NCBI GenBank assembly: GCA_900542245.1
Contig: UQMQ01000023.1
Coordinates: forward strand, 1 to 21,972
Origin: an uncultured Eubacteriales bacterium
Lineage (GTDB): Bacteria > Bacillota > Clostridia > Peptostreptococcales > Anaerovoracaceae
Length of the DNA: 21,972 nucleotides
Direction of reading: 5' to 3'
This document shows positions 6,438 to 13,031 of the stretch, piece after piece. Numbering within the stretch: the first letter of the stretch is position 1; each line of letters starts with the position of its first letter. Position numbers and translations under genes: made by a program. The notes below the pieces were generated by a model that was not told where the DNA came from, ran no database searches, and saw only the letters and a program-made list of their open reading frames with translations.

Positions 6438-8320
6438 GTATGGAAATGAAAATCAAAAACAGGGGTGGGCTGCGGGTCTCAAATACCTTGATGTGGGTTC
6501 TAGCCGTTCTCAGCGGGACCGCGCTGGGGATTATCGGCAGCTTCGCGGTGTCGGTCAGCGCAATGAGCGATTACCGGGAAATGTACAATCAATGGATCGG
6601 GATGGATACGGAGATCTCGTCAAAGGAAATGCAGGAGAACTTGGCATGGATCGAGAACAGTCCTTGGGTGGTAAATTTTGCGGATGAAAATGCACAGTCG
6701 GATCTTTTGAGCTGGCTGCTACTCGCGTTGGTGGCGCTGGCCATCGTGTTTTGCGCGGCGTTGATGATCCTATGTGTGCAGACGGGACGCCTGGGACGTG
6801 CAGCTGACGGCAGCATACAACTGAATCGTTTTGACCGTGTCTGGTCCGAGGTGCTGCTCATACTCGGTTGCGGCGGCGCCGGCGGTGCGGTGGCGCTGGC
6901 TGCGCCGCTGTACGAGATTTGGTTTTACGTCAGCATCAAGGGCGTTTATACGCCGACGCATCCGAGTGATTATGCGTTCGGTCTGAGCAATACGGCGGTC
7001 TGGATCCTTTGTATCAGCGGCATGGCGGTCTGCATCTTGCTGGCATTGCTCTGCTTCGTGTCTTTGGTCAAGAAGCTTAAGGCGCGTATGTTCTGGGAAA
7101 AATCTTTCTTCGGCGGCATTGCGCTGTCGATCTACCGCGGGATTGCGTCCAGTGACAAGACCATGGTGAAAGTCATGGCACTTTTGATCGGCGGTATGCT
7201 GCTTTCCCTGACATGGATTGGCGCGGTGCTTGTGCTGGCTGCGATCATTCTCTGCGTGCCGAGGCTGGTCAGACAGTACCTCGCGATCCGCAGCGGCGTC
7301 AGCGAGGTGAAAAGCGGCAATCTCGCCCATCGGATTCCGGTTGAGACAGACCGCAGGGGGAACGTCGGCGAGCTAGGCAGGCTGGCGGCGGATATCAATG
7401 AGATCTCGCAGGCGTCGAATCTGGCGGTGCAGAACGAGCTTAAAAATCAGCGTATGAAAACGGAGTTGATCTCCAATGTTTCGCACGATCTGAAAACACC
7501 GCTGACGTCGATGGTTTCCTATATTGATCTGATGAAGCAGGAGGGATTGGACAGCCCGCACGCGCCGGAGTATCTGGAGATTTTGGATGAAAAAACGCAG
7601 CGCCTGAAAGTCCTGACGGAAAATCTCTTTGAGGCAGCAAAAGCCTCCAGCGGTGCGATTCCGGTCCATATGGAAACGATTGATCTCGGTTCGCTGGTCA
7701 GCCAGAGCCTCGGAGAAATGAGCGAGCGGCTGACGGCGCAGAAGCTAGATATCATCGTGGAGAATCACTGCGCGCAGGAACCAGATGCAGCCGGTATGCA
7801 GGATGCGGAGGGCGGCGTGCTGTCCGCAGGGCCGCGGGTCATGGCAGACGGTCAGCTTCTGTGGCGTGTCATCGAGAATCTTCTCAGCAACGTCAGCAAA
7901 TATGCGCTGCCGGGCAGCCGCGTCTACCTCGACATCAGCAGCGTGAACCGTAAAGCAGGCAGTACAGCAGGGACGACTGCATCTGCCGGAATCCCGGGGA
8001 CGTCGCAAAACGCAGCGGCAGGAAGAGCCGGGATGGCAGCATCTGTCGGATGCAGTACATCGGCTGGCACTGCACCGGCGGGAGCTGCAGCCAATGGTTT
8101 CGTACTGCTTGAGGTTAAGAACATATCCAGAGACCGCCTGAATATCTCCGCGGACGAACTCATGGAGCGCTTCAAACGCGGCGATGAATCCCGCAACACC
8201 GAGGGCAGCGGTCTCGGTCTGGCCATCGCGCGTGACTTGACCAAACTGATGGATGGTGTCTTTGAAATCAACGTCGACGGGGATCTCTTCAAAGCCTCCG
8301 TCCTGCTCAAACAGGCATAA
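6434..8320 (+). CDS. membrane sensor histidine kinase with low-complexity insertion
   Basis: A 628-residue kinase paired with the preceding response regulator. Hydrophobic segments near 18-42, 92-114, 138-160, 186-212 and 246-276 anchor it in the membrane, followed by a HAMP-like region (about 280-330). The H-box ISNVSHDLKTPLTSMV carries the phosphorylated His351. The N-box is ENLLSNVSKYA (481-491) and the G2-box GSGLGLAI (591-598). The G1 box (DxGxG) is not recognisable: the equivalent stretch reads VKNISRDRLNIS, a form I associate with a clostridial VanS-like subfamily. Residues about 505-554, between N-box and G-box, are an Ala/Gly/Thr/Ser-rich insertion, and a smaller one lies near 448-466. 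GGGAG at 6428-6432 precedes the ATG. The stimulus is unknown. Confidence 0.93.
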   Translation: MSMEMKIKNRGGLRVSNTLMWVLAVLSGTALGIIGSFAVSVSAMSDYREMYNQWIGMDTEISSKEMQENLAWIENSPWVVNFADENAQSDLLSWLLLALVALAIVFCAALMILCVQTGRLGRAADGSIQLNRFDRVWSEVLLILGCGGAGGAVALAAPLYEIWFYVSIKGVYTPTHPSDYAFGLSNTAVWILCISGMAVCILLALLCFVSLVKKLKARMFWEKSFFGGIALSIYRGIASSDKTMVKVMALLIGGMLLSLTWIGAVLVLAAIILCVPRLVRQYLAIRSGVSEVKSGNLAHRIPVETDRRGNVGELGRLAADINEISQASNLAVQNELKNQRMKTELISNVSHDLKTPLTSMVSYIDLMKQEGLDSPHAPEYLEILDEKTQRLKVLTENLFEAAKASSGAIPVHMETIDLGSLVSQSLGEMSERLTAQKLDIIVENHCAQEPDAAGMQDAEGGVLSAGPRVMADGQLLWRVIENLLSNVSKYALPGSRVYLDISSVNRKAGSTAGTTASAGIPGTSQNAAAGRAGMAASVGCSTSAGTAPAGAAANGFVLLEVKNISRDRLNISADELMERFKRGDESRNTEGSGLGLAIARDLTKLMDGVFEINVDGDLFKASVLLKQA

Positions 8321-8344
8321 GCGGTATCTTGGATGATGCGTATG

Positions 8345-8384
8345 AACCGCCGTACACTGCAGCTTGCAGCGTGCGGCGGTTTTG
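8345..8384 (+). terminator. rho-independent terminator of the two-component operon
   Basis: AACCGCCG (8345-8352) pairs with CGGCGGTT (8374-8381), with an inner CTGCA/TGCAG stem (8357-8361 and 8365-8369). A short TTTTG follows. It lies 25 nt after the kinase stop. Confidence 0.8.
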
Positions 8385-8505
8385 TACGCGGGCGTGTATC
8401 CTTTCAGATGTAGGGTACGGGCTGCGGTGGGGCGATGGGCATGGCTCGAAAGAGATCGAGTGATTTTTTGGAGACGCGCGAGGATGTCGTGGGGCGGGGG
8501 CATGC

Positions 8506-8560
8506 CGGGCGGAGAGATTTTCTTGGTGGGGCGACGAAAGTCGGGCGGAGAGATTTTCTT
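8506..8560 (+). repeat. 19-bp direct repeat with 36-bp period
   Basis: CGGGCGGAGAGATTTTCTT occurs at 8506-8524 and again, identically, at 8542-8560, in the gene-free stretch between the kinase and the second sigma factor. It may be a binding site pair or a small tandem duplication; nothing in the sequence decides. Confidence 0.75.
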
Positions 8561-8639
8561 AAAAAAATGGGAGTGGAGTGAAAAAAATCGGTGGGCTCAT
8601 GGATAATACCTATGAAAAGCTTTTCGAGGGAGAAAGTCA

Positions 8640-9119
8640 ATGTTAAGTACGGAAGAGTTCAAGCGGTGTGCGCAGGAGTACATGGACGTGGTTTTTCGTG
8701 TGGCGTTCAGCTGTCTGCGGTCGCAGACGGATGCGGAGGATGTCACGCAGGAGGTGCTGCTGCGCCTGTATGAGACGGACTATGTTTTTGAGAGCTGGGC
8801 GCATATCAAAAACTGGCTGGTGAAGGTCACCTATAACGAGTGCCGCAAATTTTGGCGGCAGTTATGGCGCAGACACGAAAACATCGATGACTATGCAGAG
8901 CAGCTTGCGTTTGAAGAGACGGACTGTCAGGATCTGTTTACGGCGGTGATGAAACTGGACCGGGCCAAGAGGATCGTGGTGGTGCTGTATTATCTGGAGG
9001 GGTATCAGATACAGGAGATCGCAGGGATCTTGAAGATTCCACCGGGGACGGTGGGGACGCGGCTGGCGCGTGCGAGAAAGGAACTCAGGAAGTACTTGGA
9101 GGAAGAGGTATCCGTATGA
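8640..9119 (+). CDS. ECF-type RNA polymerase sigma factor (second)
   Basis: A 159-residue ECF sigma factor. Region 2 (about residues 8-70) has the core-binding segment SQTDAEDVTQEVLLRLYE and WAHIKNWLVKVTYNECR. Region 4 (about 105-157) contains KRIVVVLYYLEGYQIQEIAG and the recognition helix ILKIPPGTVGTRLARARKEL. ATG 8640 is preceded by GAGGGAG (8626-8632), 7 nt away. The stop overlaps the start of the anti-sigma/M23 gene by ATGA, which couples them. A weak -10-like GATAAT (8602-8607) lies 33 nt upstream, without a convincing -35. It differs clearly from the sigma factor at 3392-3886, so the pair is not a recent duplication. Targets unknown. Confidence 0.94.
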   Translation: MLSTEEFKRCAQEYMDVVFRVAFSCLRSQTDAEDVTQEVLLRLYETDYVFESWAHIKNWLVKVTYNECRKFWRQLWRRHENIDDYAEQLAFEETDCQDLFTAVMKLDRAKRIVVVLYYLEGYQIQEIAGILKIPPGTVGTRLARARKELRKYLEEEVSV

Positions 9120-9868
9120 GTGATAAGGAAAAAATGAAGAAGGCCTTTCAGAACCTGAAAGCTCCGGAGGATACTCTGGAAAGGGTAATGGAAACCATGA
9201 GTCGAAAAGAATTGAGAGAAAATATGCGAAGCGGACAGCGTGCGCGAGTTGGACAGAGCGTGCGGACGAAGCGGCTGGCGCTGACCCTTGCGGCGGTGTT
9301 GGTTCTGGCTTTGGGCTGCGGCAGTGTTTATGCGGTCAAAGGGTTCAGCCTCGGTGCACTGTTTGGGCAGCCGGATGCAAAGGCAGAGTTGGGCGCTGCG
9401 CAGCAGGCGCCGGGCATGGGTGCAGCCATCGATACTGACATGGATGCAGCACGCGGGTCGGGAGCAGGCGCTGATGCCGACATGAATGCTGATGCAGAGG
9501 TGAACACGTCGTTCAAAATCAGCTGTCCGTTCGCCTTTGAGAATCCGTATGTGGAAAATGCCGAGGCGCATGACGGTGTGGACTTTGTCGCAGATCGAGG
9601 CACGCCGGTGCTGGCGGCGGCTGACGGCAAGGTGCGGACTGCGGCGTTCAGTGCTTCGCTCGGAAACTATGTCGTGATCGATCACGACGGCGGCTTCAGC
9701 ACGGTCTATGCGTGTTTGGCAGAGGTGCAGACCGCGGCAGGTGACGAGGTCAGTGCCGGAACGCAGATCGGGACTGTTGGCAGCAGCGGCATGGCCACCG
9801 GCCCGCATCTGCATCTGGAGCTTTGGCTGGATGATGCGCCAATCGATCCGGTGCCGTATATGATGTAA
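9116..9868 (+). CDS. anti-sigma-like membrane protein fused to an extracellular M23 (LytM) domain
   Basis: A 250-residue protein. Residues 1-51 are a charged cytoplasmic segment (FQNLKAPEDTLERVMETM), about 52-76 form one membrane span, and about 84-130 are an Ala/Asp/Gly-rich linker outside the cell. Residues 133-248 are an M23 peptidase domain. The zinc ligands are visible: HDGVD (H152, D156) and GPHLHLELW (H231, H233). The conserved YxHL histidine, normally a second catalytic residue, is Cys200 (VYACL). The start overlaps the sigma stop by 4 nt, the arrangement of an anti-sigma gene. I infer a regulator that holds the sigma factor and uses the M23 fold to cut, bind or sense peptidoglycan. 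Whether it is active is open; SpoIIQ is a known case of a LytM domain used for binding. Confidence 0.85.
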   Translation: MSDKEKMKKAFQNLKAPEDTLERVMETMSRKELRENMRSGQRARVGQSVRTKRLALTLAAVLVLALGCGSVYAVKGFSLGALFGQPDAKAELGAAQQAPGMGAAIDTDMDAARGSGAGADADMNADAEVNTSFKISCPFAFENPYVENAEAHDGVDFVADRGTPVLAAADGKVRTAAFSASLGNYVVIDHDGGFSTVYACLAEVQTAAGDEVSAGTQIGTVGSSGMATGPHLHLELWLDDAPIDPVPYMM

Positions 9869-9878
9869 TATGACTGTG

Positions 9879-9916
9879 GCCCGTACCTTTGGGAGAGGAT
9901 GGAGGTACGGGCTTTG
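9879..9916 (+). terminator. terminator after the sigma/M23 operon
   Basis: GCCCGTACCT (9879-9888) pairs perfectly with AGGTACGGGC (9903-9912) around a 14-nt loop, 10 nt after the stop codon. The T tract is short (TTTGCCTT), so efficiency is uncertain. Confidence 0.7.
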
Positions 9917-10042
9917 CCTTGGGGTTTAGCGAAAGCATGGAGTTGCCGCTTGGGTTGCTTGATGCAATCAATGGGGCAGCGTTTTCATTTCGTGTTCGTG
10001 GGGTGATGGGACGATAGGCATGGCTTAGAAATGGCTGCTCGC

Positions 10043-10186
10043 AAAAATCCTGCATAATGTGCACCAAATTGAAAAATACCTTTGCAACTATAATAGAAAC
10101 GGTGATCGGGCAGCCCTTTCTTTTTTTGATGTCTGATATTTTTGACGGGAAAGAGTCAAAAATGTCCTACATTATGCAGGATTTTT
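10043..10186. repeat. 144-bp MITE-like element with perfect 18-bp terminal inverted repeats
   Basis: AAAAATCCTGCATAATGT at 10043-10060 is matched by its exact reverse complement at 10169-10186. Between them lie a TATAAT (10090-10095) and a 9-bp hairpin, ATTTTTGAC (10138-10146) with GTCAAAAAT (10155-10163). The element is AT-rich against GC-rich flanks and holds no ORF. No clear target-site duplication is seen. A MITE is the simplest reading; a long regulatory stem-loop is the alternative. Confidence 0.6.
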
Positions 10187-10452
10187 TGTAGATGCGTGTG
10201 AATGACGTGGTACGCGGGCGTGTGGAAGGGATGACGCGCGAGATGGAGAGCGGAACGCATGGATGCAGGGGGCAAGAAAGCGTTAAGAATTATGTGGATC
10301 GTATGCAGGCAGGACTGCGGCAGCGCTTGGGCGTGTGCGGCGCGGGAAGCGCTGCGGCGGTGTGCGTGCGGACGTGCGCGGACATCGAAATTGCGCGGCC
10401 GGGCAAGGCTGCGGCGGAAGAACGCGAATTCGCCGGATAAAAGCATGCAAAA
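10187..10452. other. 266-bp GC-rich gene-free stretch
   Basis: Together with 9913-10042 this forms the non-repeat part of a 650-bp intergenic region. Short ORFs cross it (for example 10192-10440 on the plus strand), but they lack ribosome binding sites and any family resemblance, and their Arg/Ala-rich composition is what GC-rich non-coding DNA gives. I see nothing functional here. Confidence 0.5.
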
Positions 10453-10499
10453 GTCAGTTGCAGGGTTAGGGATTTTATGGTAAAATATCGGTAACTGAC
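10453..10499 (+). promoter_or_regulatory. sigma-A promoter flanked by a 7-bp inverted repeat, upstream of the YhaM-like gene
   Basis: TTGCAG (10458-10463) and TAAAAT (10481-10486) are separated by exactly 17 nt. GTCAGTT (10453-10459) and AACTGAC (10493-10499) form a perfect inverted repeat that brackets the whole promoter, from the -35 to the predicted start near 10493. The placement suits a repressor that spans the promoter, or a transcript-initial element; this is an inference. Confidence 0.7.
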
Positions 10500-10519
10500 G
10501 AAAGGCAGATGATAGAAAT

Positions 10520-11533
10520 ATGAAAGAAATTTTTGTAAAGGATCTGAAGAAGGACATGGAGGTCGTGGACTTCTTCATGGTGAAGGCGAGCGCGATCAAG
10601 ACGGGCGCCAACGGCAAGCAGTATCTGGATATTACGCTGGGAGACAACAGCGGTGAGGTATCTGCGAAGAAGTGGGATGTCAGCGAGGAGGAACATGCGC
10701 GGCTGGATGAAATAAAGGTGAGAGATATCATCAAGGTGAAGGCATTGGTGACCGAATGGGCAGGGCAGGCGCAGCTGCGGATCCAGAGGATCCGCCCGGC
10801 GGCCGAGGCCGACGGGCAGGAAATCTGCGATTTCCTGCAAGCTGCGCCGGAGGACCCGCAGACGATGTATGACTACATTTTTGCGGTCGCGCAGAATCTG
10901 GAGGACGCGGATCTGCGCGGACTGTGCGTCAAGGTGCTGACGGATAACCGCGAAAAGCTGCTGTATTATCCGGCAGCGCAGAAGAACCATCATGCACAGT
11001 TGGGCGGCTTGCTTTACCATACGAAACGGATGCTGATGACCGGCGAGCGTGTGTGTCAGGTTTACACGAATCTGAATGCGTCCTTTGTTTTGGCAGGCGT
11101 GATTCTGCATGACATGGAAAAACTGAACGAAATCGAAGCGGGCACAGACGGCATCGCAACCGGCTATTCTTTTGAAGGACAGATGCTCGGACACATTGTG
11201 CAGGGTGTAAAAATGCTCGATCGCGTGACGGAAGCACTCGGTTTTCCGCGGGAAAAGGCGATTATGCTAGAGCATATGATCTTGGCGCATCACTACGAGC
11301 CGGAATACGGAAGTCCAAAAAAGCCGCTGTTTCCGGAGGCAGAGGTACTGCATTATCTGGATATCCTCGACGCGAGGATGTTCGACATGCAGGCGGCGCT
11401 GGAGCATACTGTACCGGGGCAGTTCAGCGATAAGGTGCGTACGCTGGATAACCGCAGGTTGTACAAACCGGCATTTGCGGCTGAGGCGGCGCAGACAGAA
11501 GCGAAAGAGGATGCCGCCGATCAACCGGGCTGA
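10520..11533 (+). CDS. YhaM-type 3'-5' exoribonuclease (OB-fold plus HD domain)
   Basis: A 337-residue cytoplasmic protein. Residues about 3-95 are an OB-fold nucleic-acid-binding domain (VKDLKKDMEVVDFFMVKAS, YLDITLGDNSGEVSAKKWD). Residues about 155-300 are an HD phosphohydrolase domain with His167 in GLLYHTKRML, the paired H197-D198 in LAGVILHDMEKL, His225, His257-His258 in MILAHHYEPEYGSP and Asp281/Asp284 in HYLDILDARM. This layout is that of YhaM/CbF1, metal-dependent nucleases that trim RNA and single-stranded DNA from the 3' end. The last 25 residues are an Ala/Glu-rich tail. The start ATG has only a weak upstream AAAGG (10501-10505), 14 nt away, so translation may be modest. A CCA-enzyme homologue follows after 169 nt. 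Confidence 0.9.
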   Translation: MKEIFVKDLKKDMEVVDFFMVKASAIKTGANGKQYLDITLGDNSGEVSAKKWDVSEEEHARLDEIKVRDIIKVKALVTEWAGQAQLRIQRIRPAAEADGQEICDFLQAAPEDPQTMYDYIFAVAQNLEDADLRGLCVKVLTDNREKLLYYPAAQKNHHAQLGGLLYHTKRMLMTGERVCQVYTNLNASFVLAGVILHDMEKLNEIEAGTDGIATGYSFEGQMLGHIVQGVKMLDRVTEALGFPREKAIMLEHMILAHHYEPEYGSPKKPLFPEAEVLHYLDILDARMFDMQAALEHTVPGQFSDKVRTLDNRRLYKPAFAAEAAQTEAKEDAADQPG

Positions 11534-11702
11534 TAGGGCAGCGCAGAGACAGGCGCTGGGACGTTACGAGATGTTTACAGCACAGCAAGGCAAGGAAACG
11601 GATGCAAAAGAGAGCAGATGCAGCGTGCGGCTGCAAGAGGCAGGAAAGGGCGGTCCGGCGCTGATGCAGTGTGCAGACCGGATACGCACGAAGGAGGATA
11701 CG

Positions 11703-13031
11703 ATGATCAAGTTACCAAAGGAAGTTGCCAGAATCATGAAGACTTTGACGGATGCAAAGCAGGAGGCCTTTGCTGTCGGCGATTGTGTGCGGGATGCCCT
11801 GCTGGGGCAGAAGCCGATCGGTTGGGATATTGCGACCGACGCAGGTTTTGACAAGCTGCGGGAGCTTTTCCCGGAGGCGAAGGTGCTCAGCGAAACGTAC
11901 AGTATTCTCCGGATGGAATTCATTGAAGAACGCTATGACGACGAAGGAAAATTCGCGGGTGAGGACGGCATCATCATCGACGTCGGCACTTATCGCAAGC
12001 GCGCGGCGGGTGTGCAGGCAGATCAGGCAGGGGCGGCTCCGGTGCAGTTCAGCGATCAGGTCGAGGATGACGTGGCACGCAGAGCGTTTACGATCAATGC
12101 GATCGCGGATAATCCGTATCAGCTGGTCGATCCGTACAACGGACGGGAGGACATCAAGAAAAAGCTCATTCGTACCACGAGACCGGCAGAAGAGATTTTC
12201 TGCGAGGACCCGATCCAGATGATGAAAGCGATTCAGTACGCGGCGGAGCTGGGCTTTGACCTGACGAAGGAGGTCTTTGCGGCAATTTCCCAAAATTATC
12301 GTTTGCTGGAAAAGGTCAGTGTGGATAAAATTCGCGACGCGTTTACGGAGACGCTGACGGCGGCGCACGGCGGCAAGGGTCTGGGTCTGATTTTGGATAC
12401 CGGGATTCTGAACATCATTTTGGGTGACGCGGTGGTCGCGCATCTGACACGCAGAGAAAAGAGCGATCTGATGGTGCTGGCAGAAAACATCGATAAGACT
12501 TATCAGGTGCCTGAGCGCCGTCTGGGGCTGTTCTATACCTGTGTTTCCCGCAAAAAGGCAACGCCGTCGATCGACAAGCTCAATTTTGATGCGGAGACTT
12601 ATCAGCATCTGACCGATGCGGTGCGGGATATGGCGCGTCTGTATTTTACCGCACAGCCGGAGGAGTTAAAGAAATTCATTTATGAAAGAGGCTGGGACCG
12701 CTATCAGTACCTTGCGAATCTGGAAAAGGCGCAGCGGATCGTGTTCGAATATCATTCCGATACGAAGATCCAGAGCAAGATGTATATGATCGACGAGTTC
12801 AAGCGCAAGGGCGAGGCTGTTTTTGTGGAGGATCTGGATATCGGCGCCAACGATCTGATCGAGGCGGGCATCTGCACGACGGATGATGCAGGCAAGATGC
12901 TTGCGCTGCTGGTGGAGACCGTACATGTGAAGCCGAATCTGAACAACTACAAGGAGCTTTTGAAGCTGGCGAAGAAATACAAGAGGAGTAAATTTGCAGC
13001 CATGACGAGGGGTGTGAAGTGGTTACGCTAG
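11703..13031 (+). CDS. CCA-adding enzyme / poly(A) polymerase family protein with altered active site
   Basis: A 442-residue member of the class II tRNA nucleotidyltransferase family; AAGGAGG (11691-11697) fixes the start at ATG 11703. The fold is clear: VGDCVRDALLG (25-35), WDIATDA (41-47), VARRAFTINAIAD (124-136), EDPIQMMKAIQYAAELGF (168-185). But family-defining residues differ. GG of GGxVRD is GD (26-27). The catalytic DxD reads G40-W41-D42. RRDFTxNA reads RRAFTINA (Ala128). RMLRAxRFAA reads QMMKAIQYAA. The ERxxxE base-selecting motif reads DKIRDAF (208-214). Normal CCA or A addition is therefore doubtful. It may act on another substrate, bind tRNA without catalysis, or be decaying. The frame is intact. 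Its stop overlaps the recD2 start by 13 nt. Confidence 0.85.
   Translation: MIKLPKEVARIMKTLTDAKQEAFAVGDCVRDALLGQKPIGWDIATDAGFDKLRELFPEAKVLSETYSILRMEFIEERYDDEGKFAGEDGIIIDVGTYRKRAAGVQADQAGAAPVQFSDQVEDDVARRAFTINAIADNPYQLVDPYNGREDIKKKLIRTTRPAEEIFCEDPIQMMKAIQYAAELGFDLTKEVFAAISQNYRLLEKVSVDKIRDAFTETLTAAHGGKGLGLILDTGILNIILGDAVVAHLTRREKSDLMVLAENIDKTYQVPERRLGLFYTCVSRKKATPSIDKLNFDAETYQHLTDAVRDMARLYFTAQPEELKKFIYERGWDRYQYLANLEKAQRIVFEYHSDTKIQSKMYMIDEFKRKGEAVFVEDLDIGANDLIEAGICTTDDAGKMLALLVETVHVKPNLNNYKELLKLAKKYKRSKFAAMTRGVKWLR

Noticed and set aside
10192..10440. 82-residue plus-strand ORF
   Set aside because: Arg/Ala-rich, no ribosome binding site, ends just before a clear promoter; reads like GC-rich non-coding DNA.
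11475..11702. In-frame N-terminal extension of the CCA-like protein
   Set aside because: It overlaps the YhaM-like gene, has no ribosome binding site and low similarity to the family, whereas AAGGAGG sits directly before ATG 11703.
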